Below, piece by piece: positions 38,801-47,861 of a DNA stretch of 64,000 bases (positions within the stretch are counted from its first letter, which is position 1; the number at the start of each line of letters is the position of its first letter). A model generated the notes under the pieces. That model searched no databases. It was not told the DNA's origin and was given only the letters and a program-made list of their open reading frames with translations. Source of the DNA: Symsagittifera roscoffensis. Its lineage: Eukaryota; Xenacoelomorpha; Acoela; Convolutidae. The stretch lies in the NCBI RefSeq assembly GCF_963678635.1, contig NC_087063.1, forward strand, positions 84,741,574 through 84,805,573. Reading direction: 5' to 3'. The translations under genes and the position numbers were made by a program.

Positions 38801-39647
38801 ACCCACGCATAACTTTTTCGCACATCTAACGACCCAATATGAGGTCACTGAACCAATAGAAAATAAGGTAAAACCTTTGTAGCCAAATAAATAGAAAAAA
38901 AAGACGAATAACTGAAGTTATTTAAATCGTAGTTAGTAAATTTTCACATGGAAAAACCTTGTTTGGATTTCTGGATTTCATTGTGCTTATCAGTAGTTGA
39001 AGATGCTGAAAAAAAACCGATATTTAACCCAAATATAATTGAGGCTACCTTTGGTTCTTCAATTTTCTTCTTCTTAGCAGGAGGGGATTTCTCCACTTTC
39101 TCTGGGCCTTCGTCTTCGCTGTCTTCTTCTTCGGCCTCGATGAACTTCTTTTTGGTCCCAGCTCCTTTCACCAATTTCACAGGAGATGCCTCGCTTTCTT
39201 CGTCCATATCTTCTTCATCGTCCATACTCGCATCATCCATGTCATTGACAAACTGGGTACTCTGAGTTCCCATGACGTACACTGGACCATTTCCTTTTTT
39301 GAGAACAAGCTTGAAGTCTTCTGAGGTTTTCAGCTGGATTTGAATAGTGTCCGTCACTCCTAGTGTAACAGACTAACAATTTAAAGACATGCTTCATTAA
39401 TATTGGTTACTATGAAACGGTTGCCGCACCCACCTTTCTGCAGGACACAAAAAACACTGCTGACATCTTCTCCATCAACGTCCGTATACTCTATGTTAAC
39501 AACATTCAGCTCCCCTTGTTTGCTGCTATCACCAAGGAAAACATTACTGAAGCTTAAAATGCGCACATCTTCGTCGTCACTTGAAGCCCATTGTTTATCT
39601 TTGTTGGCCTTGTCAAGAGTCGCACTCCAGAGATTAAATGTTTCCAT
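23870..39647 (-). CDS. NPM1: nucleophosmin (seven coding exons, 483 residues)
   Basis: Acidic histone and ribosome-assembly chaperone of the nucleolus. Minus-strand exons: 39647-39434, 39359-39049, 37337-37186, 32781-32576, 30991-30758, 30549-30403, 24057-23870. Every junction keeps phase and the total is 1452 bases. The start METFNLWSATL opens the nucleoplasmin core, which crosses intron 1 and ends with LKKGNGPVYVMGTQ. Acidic tracts follow (DMDDASMDDEEDMDEE in exon 2, a run of Asp in exon 3, long Asp/Glu in exon 4), basic PPAKKKKIEE and KKKGKKNK segments, and a short Gln run in exon 5. Exon 7 encodes the C-terminal helical domain: MPKTEEKFTNFANNRFQIND then KQLWNHF. The first tryptophan of the human nucleolar pair is kept; the second is not obvious. 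This C-terminal domain favours nucleophosmin over other nucleoplasmin-family members. Confidence 0.92.
24119..24605 (+). repeat. families A and B joined, intron 6
   Basis: A truncated hairpin segment (ACACAGAAGCGAAGTTC) runs directly into a full family B unit (ACCAACAGACAATTGGAAG ... CGCGACCTATACTAGAGTC). This junction suggests the two families are parts of one composite element. Confidence 0.7.
24665..24870. repeat. family A with tRNA-like module, intron 6
   Basis: Starts AGAGGCGAGGCTGCGCTTCG and ends with a minus-strand tRNA-like segment at 24783-24845 (GTAGGATCGAATCC as B box). Confidence 0.65.
25190..25445 (+). repeat. family B, partial copy
   Basis: Carries the middle and end landmarks: CGCTGAGAAATCTGA, AGAAGTCGATCACATTTC, TGCTGTTCGATAGG, CATTAATCGACTCTTA. 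Confidence 0.6.
25925..26385 (+). repeat. family B copy
   Basis: CAGCAGACAGTTGGAAGAGG through AATATAAGAGTCTTCACTACG; all landmarks in order, with point changes. Confidence 0.65.
26780..27235 (+). repeat. family B copy
   Basis: CAATGAACGCAATTAAACCG, TTTCGCTGGGAAATCTGAAA, CTATAGTGGAGTTTGCC, CGCGACCTATGTAGG. The 107-codon minus ORF here is a by-product of the repeat. Confidence 0.65.
27455..27885 (+). repeat. family B, two overlapping partial copies
   Basis: CCAACTGACAGTTGG and ACTGGATCTATAGGTAAA belong to one copy that jumps to ATATAAGAGTACTCGCTACG; a second 3' end (ACCTATATAAGAGTCTTCAC) follows at 27845. Confidence 0.6.
28147..28200. repeat. family A hairpin segment
   Basis: GAGGCGAAGTGGATCTTCGAA followed by ACTTGCGATACGACA, the usual tail of this motif. 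Confidence 0.55.
28630..28985 (+). repeat. family B, internally deleted copy
   Basis: GCCAACAGACAGTTGCATA, CTGGATCAATAGGTAAATCG, TGTTTGATAGTGGAGTTTGCC, CGCGACCTATATAAGAG, with the segment between GGTAAA and the TTTTTCGTGACC part missing. Confidence 0.65.
29040..29257. mobile_element. MITE with 8-bp target duplication (hAT-like)
   Basis: 218 bases with inverted ends GGCTCTTTTCCAGT + C-run, and G-run + AACTGGAAAAGAGCC. A perfect 8-bp duplication ACTAACTT flanks it (29032-29039 and 29258-29265). It has no coding capacity. Eight-base duplications are typical of hAT elements, though the terminal bases are not diagnostic. Confidence 0.85.
30010..30195. repeat. family A with tRNA-Met-like module
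   Basis: GAAGCGTAGCTGCGCTTCCC is followed by ACACTACCGAGAACACGACC and then, on the minus strand at 30125-30190, a tRNA-like segment with GCGCGAGACTCATAATCTC (CAT anticodon context) and GCAGGTTCAAATC. It looks like a SINE whose head came from elongator tRNA-Met. Confidence 0.65.
31668..31800. repeat. family A segment
   Basis: ACAAAAGCGAAGCTGCGC followed by GAGAACGAACATGACC and AAGCCTCGAATTAGC, matching the copy at 30010 without the tRNA-like part. Confidence 0.6.
32225..32290. repeat. family A segment, diverged
   Basis: ACCTTCGCGCCAATTGCGATACACACAAAAATGAC matches the right half of the motif; shown here only by its tail GCGATACA and CAAAAATGAC. Confidence 0.45.
33655..33965 (+). repeat. family B, diverged copy
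   Basis: TTTTCGATAAAACTAACC, AAATTAAACTTCCTTTTCG, then ACACGACCTATAAATC. Order is kept but divergence is high. Confidence 0.45.
34075..34145. repeat. family A segment
   Basis: AAGCGCAGCTTCGCGCCAC followed by TAGCGATACAACACAAACATG. Confidence 0.55.
34930..35800 (+). pseudogene. non-LTR reverse transcriptase remnant in nucleophosmin intron 3
   Basis: Plus-strand translation keeps, in order, SIALKKAFDTLDHQTL (first catalytic Asp motif), KKLEFHGYEGPIFEIKKSYL, a shrunken remnant of the PQG segment and LTLFADDTNIVNY, which is the FADD catalytic box. The 3' part (35255-35796) contains FDHHKNRVDKTLN and the thumb-like region. Multiple stops and a deletion between the boxes make it dead. It fits the jockey/CR1 group and lies antisense to the host gene. 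Confidence 0.75.
36830..37095 (+). repeat. family B, diverged partial copy
   Basis: ATTCGGTGGGAAATCTGAAA, TCAATTCCACTTTCAAAACT, CTGCTGTTCGAAA, and TCATCGACTCTTAAAAA at the end. Confidence 0.5.
37375..37425. repeat. family A segment
   Basis: GAAGCTGAGCTTCGTGCC followed by ACTTGCGATACAAAACACG. Confidence 0.55.
37560..38050. repeat. degenerate tandem repeat, about three units
   Basis: Units of roughly 150-190 bases each start near AAGTCCCCC(A/G/T) (37577, 37766, 37911) and contain a CAATATGxxGxC element, then AAACxTATCAAGxCGxAAA and an AAAAGAAA-rich tail. A related fragment lies at 38815-38895. Confidence 0.55.
38470..38525. repeat. family A segment
   Basis: CAGAGGCGAAGCATAGTTTCG followed by TTGCGACACAAGTC; the stem is GCGAAGC with one mismatch. 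Confidence 0.55.
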
Positions 39648-40007
39648 TGCACTGGATATCAAACTCACTTAAATATGAAAACAAACACTATTGTATCGAG
39701 TTTTTCATGTACGTTAACAGAAATACCAGTTACACACGGCTAGAGAAAAAAAGCGCTTAACGCCATTGGCTCAAGTCTAGAAAACAAATAACCGTGCTTT
39801 TAAACATAATCGTTACAAAAACAACTGTAGTTCATGGGCACCAAACGATAGGAAGGTTGGTTTTACGGCCATTGTCAATCCGAAAAAGTATTATCCGGAA
39901 TCGCATAATTGCCCGACAAACAAATCCTCGTCCGGAGGCAATGTCCACATTAAATTCCTGCCTTTATTCAATTTATGTAACAGTGATAAAAACTGATAAA
40001 ACTTTCA
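39648..40007 (-). promoter_or_regulatory. 5' flank of nucleophosmin
   Basis: The probable promoter and 5' UTR lie here, upstream of the minus-strand ATG at 39647-39645. No TATA box or other motif can be assigned with confidence. Confidence 0.3.
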
Positions 40008-40075
40008 AAACAGAGGGGAAGCATAGCTTCGCATCACTTGCGATACAATGCAAGCGCAGTATTGAAAGCTAGCGA
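40008..40075. repeat. family A segment
   Basis: CAGAGGGGAAGCATAGCTTCG followed by CACTTGCGATACAATGC, with a well-paired stem. Confidence 0.6.
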
Positions 40076-40115
40076 ATAGAAATTGAGACAACTCACAGAG
40101 TCAAAAACATACATT

Positions 40116-42290
40116 GTCAAGTCAAGTCAAGTCAAGCAGTGCCTCTTGTGGTCATTTCAAATGTTTTTTCCTATCTCCGTTCAAATTCGTACATGTCAGT
40201 TCCAATCGCTTTCCAATGTTTGTCTAGTTTCCACTTGAATTCGTCGATGGTCTTGCTTTGCACTGTTTCCTGTGGCAGATTGTTCCAGTCGAGAGGTGCT
40301 CTAATCGTGAAGAAATTTTTTCGCATTTCTAGATTTGCTTTACGTACTACTACTTTACATGCGTTACCTCTAGAATCCCTATCATTCCGCTCGAATAGTC
40401 CCGCAGTGGCATTCCTATCATACAAACCATAGTAGATTTTATACATTTCTATCATTGTCCCTCTTTTCCTTCTGTATTCCAGCGATGATAGATTCAGTTC
40501 TTTAAGGCGTTCGTAATAGGATAGATTTTTCATACCACTAACTAGACGCGTCGCTCTTCTTTGTACGTTTTCTAAGATCTTTTGATGCTTGATCAGTCTT
40601 GGGTGCCAGATTAAGTTCGCAAATTCAAGGTGTGGCCGTATCAAGCATTTGTAGATGTTTAAAAATAATTGTTTCGTGACTTAAGTGAAGCTTTTCTTAA
40701 TTACTGCTATCATGCCGTTTGCCTTATTGGCTTTTTTAGTGATGTGTGTTTCGAATGTCAGTTTATTGTCAAGCCAGATACCCAGGTCTTTTTCGAGTTG
40801 CACTTTTTTAATGTTTTCGCCATTGATTTTATAAATCCTCTCCATATCCAATTTCTTGTTTCCTATTGTCATGTGAACACATTTGTCGATATTAAAGGAC
40901 AAAAGACTTTGGCCTGACCAAGTTTCTAGTGATTGTAATTCTTCATGTATGCGTGTTACATCCGATTTGTCTTCAATTTGACGGTATAATTTCGCATCGT
41001 CAGCAAACAGATATATTTTTGACGCTTTTTTGTCCGGCATTGTGTTGGTGTATATCAAAAACAGTATTGGGCCGAGTACTGAACCCTGGGGTATCCCACT
41101 TTTTACTGGCTGCCATGAGGATCTTGAGTCGTTGATTACCACTCTCTGTTGTCGTCCCGAAAGAAAGTCTGTTATCCAGTTCAAGGTTCTTCCAGTTACT
41201 CCATACTGTCTAAGAACTCCGATTAGTCTTTTGTGTGGTACCGAATCGAAGGCTTTTTTGAAGTCCAAGTATATCACGTCGACATTTTAATGTTGTCCAT
41301 TGCCCTGGTGAAGTCATCAATTACTTTCAGGAGTTGTAAGTTCAGTGAACGTCCAGATCAAAAATCGTATTGTGCATTTTTTATTAGCCTTTTTTCATTG
41401 TAATGATCCATTAAATGCTTTCGAACAAAATTTTTCGAATAACTTGCAACATATTGATGTTAAACTGATTGGTCTGTAGTTATCTGCCATCGATTTTTTA
41501 CACTTTTTAAAAATTGCAGAAATGTTAGCCAACTTCCAGTCTTCGGGTAATTTGTTTGTCTCCCAAGAGGTTTGGAAAATAATCAAAAAAGGTTTTAAGA
41601 TGAATTCTCGTAATTCAAATAGGACCCTAGGATGAATTCCATCTGGTCCCGGCGACTTTGAAGTGTCTAACCGATTGAGTTCTTCTCGGATGTCATTCAT
41701 TGTTAGCTCCAGGTTGTCATCAATGCTGGCGGTTGGCGGAGGGCTGATATCCCAGTTACACGGGGTTTCGTCAGTGAAAACCGATGCAAAGAAGTTTGAG
41801 AGCACTTCTGCCTTTTCGTCGTCTGTGTCAGTTAGCATACCATTTGGTTTTTTTAAAGCGGGGATTGCTTCTCTTATGGTAGTTTTTTGGCGCACGCAAC
41901 TCCAGAACTTTTTCGGATTAGTTTTAACTTCTGATGATATTTCTTTTTCACGGGTGAGTGCCTCCGATCGCGTGGCAGATGTAATTTCATTTCGTTTGGT
42001 TTTATATTTGGTTAAATTGTCGGCTGTTTGATAATTTTTGAATGTTTCCCAGGCTTTCTCTTTTTCGTTTATCTTCATGCGCACCGGACCGGCCTTGCTA
42101 GCGGCATTTGGTTGCCACTGCTGCGTATCTTTATTAGAGGCACGAATATTTCGACTAACTCTTTCATGCAGTTTTTCAGTTTTTCCCATGTGTTTAACTG
42201 AACGTTTGGGTCAGCTAGATTGGTAATATTTGCCCGCCATATTGGTAATCAGAAGGTCAAAAGTATCATAGTAACCGAGGTTACAGTCAG
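40116..42290 (-). mobile_element. 5'-truncated jockey/CR1-like LINE
   Basis: The minus strand carries the C-terminal two thirds of a reverse transcriptase ORF and ends, about 40 bases after the ORF, in a pentanucleotide microsatellite (GTCAA on the plus strand, 40116-40136), as in several LINE clades that end in short tandem repeats. No apurinic endonuclease domain is present, so the insertion is 5' truncated near 42200-42290. Stops and a frameshift show that it is inactive. Confidence 0.88.
40171..42189 (-). pseudogene. LINE reverse transcriptase (three broken segments)
   Basis: Segment 42189-41395 has the fingers region (LNRLDTSKSPGPDGIHP, WKLANISAIFKK, NYRPISLTSICCKLFEK). Segment 41277-40681 has the palm: YLDFKKAFDSVPHKRL, SGIPQGSVLGPILFLIY and IYLFADDAKLY, with the FADD catalytic box intact. 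Segment 40644-40171 is the thumb and C-terminus (RPHLEFANLIWHP, QRRATRLV). A stop plus frame change lies between 41395 and 41277, and a stop at 40681-40683 separates the last two. Function when intact: target-primed reverse transcription of its own RNA. Confidence 0.9.
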
Positions 42291-42559
42291 GAGTCTCTTC
42301 ATCACGTATTCCAGTCAAAATCCTTGGAATTTTCTAGATATTGAAGTGATAAAGATTGAAGAAGATGACAAGTGTTTCAGTCGTTTTCAATTACATTCGA
42401 TGCGTTTTACATTTTTTCAATAAGAGCACGCAACTCGACACGAGAAAATATAATATACAAGTGTTACAAATAAAAAGTTTTGTCGAAAGTTATTTTGTCA
42501 TTTTTTGTTCGGAGTACTCAAAGGGCGTTCGCCATCTGTATTGCCAGGGAGATTCTCTA

Positions 42560-43030
42560 TTTCAAAAAGCTGCCTGCTCTGGGTTCCTCAATGGATATGC
42601 TTAGGTTCTTACAAAGCTTGCTGAAAAAAATGTCAGTGCTGGGGCCGGTCGCTCCCTGAATTTCAAGAGCTAGCGGTTGGAAAAAATATCCATCATCTAC
42701 AAGATCTTTATACTAGTCATTTTTTCGCTCTTCCGCTTTAGCGGCAGCCGTACCAGGGTTACAAACAGACCCGGCATTAATGCTACAAGGAGCTGACGAG
42801 TCTACTAGCGTTACATCCCACAAAAGCTGCTTACCAACAGCCCTTGGAACGAGCGTCAAACCGTCTGGTCGCTTCTGATCGGCCCTGTAGAGGTGTCGTG
42901 GTTCTAAAACAGACGAATTGTGAGTAGAAGATAAACTCTGCTTTATAAGGGCATTCAGATTTGAATGCCTAGAGAATCTCCCTGCACTTTTAGGGCAAGA
43001 AAGACCATGCCAACCATCCTCGATGACGTC
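42560..43030 (-). pseudogene. restriction-enzyme-like endonuclease domain
   Basis: Minus-strand translation from about 43025 gives DGWHGLSCPKSAGRFSRH (Cys/His lead-in), then RADQKRPDGLTLVP and GKQLLWDVTLVD, then AAAKAEERKND. The spacing of PDG, then WDVT with Asp, then a Lys/Glu-rich helix fits a PD-(D/E)XK nuclease that would nick target DNA. One stop interrupts it near 42717. Upstream, C-x-x-H and C residues near 43065-43040 may form a zinc knuckle. Confidence 0.65.
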
Positions 43031-43529
43031 TTTTCAGCACACGCCTTTATGCCGTTCGCATATTTTAGAGCCTAATCGGAGTCCTATCGCAGTTCTGAGT
43101 TGTTGTTTTGACAGTTTTAACCTCAAAGCTTGCATGGGTTGACATTCAACCAATAGGAGCCAATTCTATCCTGGAACGCGTTGAATCTTTCTACGTCCGT
43201 TGGTTCGAGTCGTAAAGTCAACTCTGAAATTTCGCTGTCAAAAATTGGCTCCGTCCACTTTTTTTGGATTTCATTTTCCGGAGCCATGTCAATTTTTCCA
43301 AGTTCATACCACCGTTTATGCGCATCAGCATAGGTTCCATCCACCTGCTCTAAACCAAAGATTTCGCTCCTACTACTGAGGCTAAGAAAGCGGGTAAAGC
43401 GAGTAGACGAGCGGAAGAAACGCTCAAGCCACCTTTGGCTGCCGGGAGAACTGCTTGTAAAAACTGGTTATCATCCATTTTCACTTTAGTGACCTTGCAT
43501 AACGAATTTTTTAGCAATTTGTCGTAGCG

Positions 43530-44709
43530 TTACAAAAACTCAGTTTGCAAAAAACAAGGGCTCGTACGCAAAAAACATAGGAGTTTTGGCATGCTAAAGC
43601 AATTTTTCAGGAAGTAAAAACCACAATGGGCGTCTAGTTTGTCAATAACATCCGAGATTTTTTCAAGCTCCCTAACTTTTTCGTCGAGCAATTCTTTTAG
43701 GCAAAGTTTGCCGATTGGAGATCCCAAAATGAGGAGTTCTTCTTCTGTTTTTATTTTTATTTTGGGGCATTTTTTTCGAAATTGCGTTAAAACTGAATTA
43801 TACTGTGTACTAGTTGTCGGTCCCAAAAAACAAAGTTCGCACTTCTCAGTGTTCAAGCTCAGGCCGTAAATTTGTTCCAATTCAAAGTGTTTTTAAGGTC
43901 CCGGAGTACTGCCTTATAGTCGTCGGCTAAATTTCCATCATCTAAAAACCAGATGTTAATTTTCGACTGCAACTGTTTGACTAGTGTATGAATTGTTTCC
44001 GCAAAAAGGGGTGGGGCTTCAGGATCACCTTGCTGAGTTTCGTCTTCTGACATTATGACAGAGCTTCCGTAAAAAAGGTAACTAGGTTTACCATACGCGC
44101 AATGGGTGTAATTATACAATTCGGGGCGATTTGAATAAACATGATTCGGCATTGTTTCTCTATTTAGAGAGTTAAAGGCATTCTAAAAGTCTAGTTTTAA
44201 AAAAACAGTGCATTTTGGATTGTCGTCGCGTTCAATTAGGTACCGAAACGAGTAGGCAGCTATTTCTGCTCCTCGTTTGGTACCGCATCCTACCTAAACG
44301 TTTCCGAAAAAATTTGTCGCTCGGAGAGGGCCTTGATTCCAGCGCATTCAGACGCGATACGTCTCAGCGTATTGCCTATGGCAATCGGTCTCAACCCTCC
44401 GTCTATCTTTATGAGGGCGATAAGCTTTGCACCAAAAAAGAAAGGTCTTAGGGGTTTGGGTATTTTGCCATCTCCAATGAGGTTTATCAGCTTAGAAAGC
44501 GATTTCAGAAAATTAAGTCCTGCACTGCCATTCGACTTACTAACAAAATCTTTGAAAATTTGAGGAACTATTTTATCAGAACCTGCTGCTGATCCGTTCG
44601 GAAATGTTATTATCGCTTTGTATAGGTCGAAATTGGTTACGAAAAAACATTCCAAATTTTTTGGATTTGGAGCTGCAAATTTGGCTCGCTGAGGCTGCTT
44701 AGCCAACAA
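43530..44709 (-). pseudogene. reverse transcriptase core with LDDG catalytic box
   Basis: Three shifted segments. 44709-44290 contains FPNGSAAGSDKIVPQIFKD and GLRPIAIGNTLRRIASE (fingers). After a frame change come the Asp-containing turn (about 44200-44160) and 44152-43859 with QQGDPEAPPLFAETIH and IWFLDDGNLADD, where LDDG stands in place of the usual YADD. 43880-43530 continues with LNTEKCELCFLG. The boxes occur in the canonical order. Frameshifts and stops make it inactive. Confidence 0.8.
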
Positions 44710-44908
44710 CTTATGATAGTTATCAGTTGAAAAGGAGTAATTTTGTCATCCGAAGCAGCAAACCTTATTCCTCCCTTTACATTTCCTTCCTCGAGCTTAC
44801 TACTTATTACATTAATTCTCTGCTCGAGGTCACTTCGAGGCGGGCTTGAAATTTGGGGATGGGGTTCTGGAAATGAATTTGCTCGATTTTTTTGATTTAT
44901 TAAAGAGC

Positions 44909-45337
44909 TCATACTTGTGGTCTGTTTGCGTCCACTTCTTTTCGGTTGCTCCAAAAAAACAAAAACGACATCAAGAAAATTAGCCATTTTGTAACATCTT
45001 CTACATTGTAGACGATGTCATTTATTTTGTCCAACAGCCTTTCCGCCAAGGGAACACGCAAGTTTTTTTGTACTCTCTGGAGTACTCGGACATTTGAGAT
45101 GGCTGTATTAACATAATTGTCTAGCACTAAACCTTTACCTATTGTTGCTTTATTAACAGATTTCACACCAACGCATAAAAGACACTGAAACCATTGGTTT
45201 TTCATAGAGTCGCTTAGAGAAATATTTACACAACTGATATGATACCAACTAGAACAACAATCACATCTAATCCAATTTATCAGTCCTGAAGGTTTTAAGC
45301 AATCTTTGCTTTTACACTCTTTGTTGTTTTTCCTCAT
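44909..45337 (-). pseudogene. PHD-finger N-terminal segment
   Basis: 142 residues. Residues about 7-55 show a C4-H-C3 PHD arrangement: CKSKDC, CDCCSSWYHISC and WFQCLLC. PHD fingers read histone H3 tails and occur in ORF1 or N-terminal parts of some LINEs, where they may guide chromatin targeting. The frame then degenerates into the next segment at about 44987. Confidence 0.8.
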
Positions 45338-45340
45338 CTT

Positions 45341-45770
45341 GACGCAGCATAAAGGTTAAAAAAAAGGATTTTGACGGGACTTTACGGGACTGAACTAACC
45401 CATGATAAGCGGTTAGTGAGAATTTTATAAATCACCAAATAAAAAAAAAGGGCAATTAAATTAATTTAAATTTTAAAATCGAATTATAAAAATCAAAAAC
45501 AAGGAACAAACTCGCCCGAGCTCAGTAGGTCCAGGCAGTTTTATGTGTGGTCCTTTAATATCGGGTAGAAAAAACATTAATGTTTTGTGCTATCGGACAA
45601 GTCGCGCAAATTAACTTAGTTACATGCAAAATAGTGAGCTTATGGCTGGGTCTCAGAATCCCCAGACCACGAGGTCACTCCTTAAAACAGGGGTACTACT
45701 TAGTTTTTATAGTACTATTGTTTTTTTTTCAGTACGTAAAAATCATCATATCCATCGGATATAAAAAAAT
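45341..45770. other. interval between retroelements
   Basis: No supported gene or repeat. AT-rich apart from 45600-45690. Confidence 0.4.
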
Positions 45771-46929
45771 TAAAACGTTAAATCAAAAGATTTTGTGCAT
45801 CATCAGGATAAAATTATTTTACAATAATTAAAAATCGATCGAAGATCTGAAAAATGAAAAACATGTCAAAAAATGCTCAAAACTTTTTCACCAATCAAAT
45901 TTAAAAAACTGTAATTACATAATAAAGAATATAATCATTAATAAAATTTTCATCTTAAAATCATCATTGTAAATTTCTGAGATTTATTAGTTTTTTGTTC
46001 TTTCATGATTAATAATTTTCGAATTGGGAATTATTTTGATTCTAGCAAAACCTCAAAATGGAAAAATTTTCACCAGGCATTGAGAAAAAATTAGAAACAA
46101 TGGATTGAAAATCAATATCCGAAAAATTTGTCGGAAAGGGTAGTGTTTGAAACTCTTAACAAGATCATTGAGGGAAAAAAATTAGAGGTAAAAGGATCAC
46201 AACCGAGAAATGATAATTAATGAAAAGACTCACCCCCTCTTACAATACAATATCGAGGCAATGCATTTCAACTGTTAGCTGCAAAGGTTCGGCTAATATC
46301 CGGGGAACAAATAATTTTCACAGCAAGAAAATTGAAAACATGCTCGCCATCCCTCAAAACTTCCTTTGCTTGTGAACTGAGATCCAAAGTGGTGTACAAG
46401 CTTACATGTAGTGGATGTAACTCCACCTATGTCGGCCACACAGTCCGACATTTAGCCACGAGGGTCGATGAACACCGCAAAGGGGACTCCCAGTAAGGCA
46501 ACACCTGTTAGAATGTTATAAGGAGGTAGGTGGTACTGCTGAGCTGAAATCAGAGACTAAAGACCAAACAGCCAACACTCATAAGCTGAAGGGCTTTGCA
46601 TATATGCTTCACACTAGAGGCTTTGCATATATGGAGGGAGAGGCCGAGGATCAACACACGCGATGATATCGGGATCAGGGAATTAACACCAAAGTTATAG
46701 TCTATGTATAACATGGCTAAAAATATCAGAAATTCACACGAAAGTGTTACTATCTATTGATTACGTAAACTCTTACATAATTACAGTTGCTTTATTTTGA
46801 TTGTTCGAAAATTTTTAGAGCACTTTCATACATGTTTCTCGTTTTTCAGATCTTTGATCGTTTCGTGAATATTGTAAAAAAAATTTATTCGTGATGATGC
46901 ACAAAATTTGCAGAAACGTTTGAATTAAC
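45771..46929 (+). mobile_element. Penelope-like element fragment between inverted terminal repeats
   Basis: Inverted repeats of about 150 bases bound it: 45771-45922 and 46770-46929. Shared strings include TTTTGTGCATCATCA, AGATCTGAAAAA and CTGTAATTA, read in opposite orientation. Inside is a GIY-YIG endonuclease relic and its C-terminal tail, with no reverse transcriptase. Penelope-like elements are known for terminal repeats in direct or inverted arrangement and for a C-terminal GIY-YIG domain, so a deleted copy is the best reading. Confidence 0.7.
46240..46496 (+). pseudogene. GIY-YIG endonuclease fragment
   Basis: The plus frame from about 46265 reads KVRLISGEQIIF, then SKVVYKLTCSGCNSTYVG and HLATRVDEHRKG, stopping at 46496. 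These match the core of GIY-YIG nucleases of Penelope-like elements: VYK and YVG for the GIY-YIG pair, and Arg of TRVDEH. Downstream, after frameshifts, EALYIWRE (about 46620) and IRELTPKL correspond to the usual C-terminal end. Confidence 0.72.
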
Positions 46930-47861
46930 ACTTTAAGTTTTTCAAAACCATCTCTGTTAAGTTCTAACCCTTTTTAGCGATATCCATCGGAGATGGATCG
47001 ACCTTTTTCCTCAACGCCTAGCTTCTCATGATCTGAAAACGTATTTTGATGTTAGTTAATTCAGTTCAGGACATTTCCGGAAGCAAAAGTTGTTAAAATG
47101 CAGTTTCAGTTTTCATCGGGAGGCCCTTCCGGATTCTGGAATCTGGGCGAAGAGCGGTCTTGCCGTCCTTCTGGAAGGGTAATAAAATCCTCCCAATAAC
47201 CTTCCGGATTCTCGGGAATTGCTTGGTAACGATTGAACAGCTACAATCGTTACAATTCGGACAGTCTCGATCGTAATTTCAAAAGAGTCCCCACGTTTTT
47301 TCTTAGCTATCGAGAGTCAGTCTTGCTTTTTTCTAGCAAAAAATGTTCTGGTCTGATTTTCGCTGTTTTCAGTGTTCGCGAAACTTCAAGGTCGTGACGT
47401 CTCCTTATTTTCAACCGAGTTTTCGAAAAATACTTTATCACTTCAAATTAAGCTCTCCCAATTCGTCAAATTGCACAATTTGCACTGTTAATCCGTCGAA
47501 ACTGCCAATTCTCTTAGTGGACTGCTCTAATAAAATTTCGATTATGCCATGCTTTTTCACGCCATTCTGGTGGAATGTCACATGCTTTCCGGACAGCCCG
47601 GTCGATGTCCTCATTGAGTCTCGTGGTATTCATTAAAAAGGTACAGTGCCATCGAACAAAATTTACATAATGCATGAAATCACTTTTATCCACATCAAAT
47701 CGACTCACTACAGAATATAAATGGCATCATACTACGCTGCTATAGCCTTCTAACTTTTTTCAACAATCTGCACTTTGAGAATGTGATTCAAGATCAAGTA
47801 TCTTTTCTGACTTTTAATGCCATTATCTTGCTTTAAAATTTCTTCTACTAGGTTTAAAAGG
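46930..47861 (-). other. interval with a coding-like minus ORF
   Basis: A 64-residue minus ORF at 47514-47708 has a charged, protein-like sequence (MNTTRLNEDIDRAVRKACD, IPPEWREKAWHN), and the area 47090-47290 is less AT-rich. No family is recognised. It could be part of another element or an exon. Confidence 0.3.

Larger units (their letters stand above)
42500..45340 (-). mobile_element. PHD finger - RT - restriction-like endonuclease retroelement
   Basis: A continuous minus-strand series of broken frames with, in order, a PHD finger (45337-45150), a reverse transcriptase (44709-43530) and a C-terminal PD-(D/E)XK-like domain (43020-42560). The order RT then restriction-like endonuclease is that of early-branching non-LTR retrotransposons (R2/NeSL/Utopia-type clades). 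The clade is not assigned; Utopia is one candidate. It abuts the LINE at 40116-42290 in the same orientation. Confidence 0.75.
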
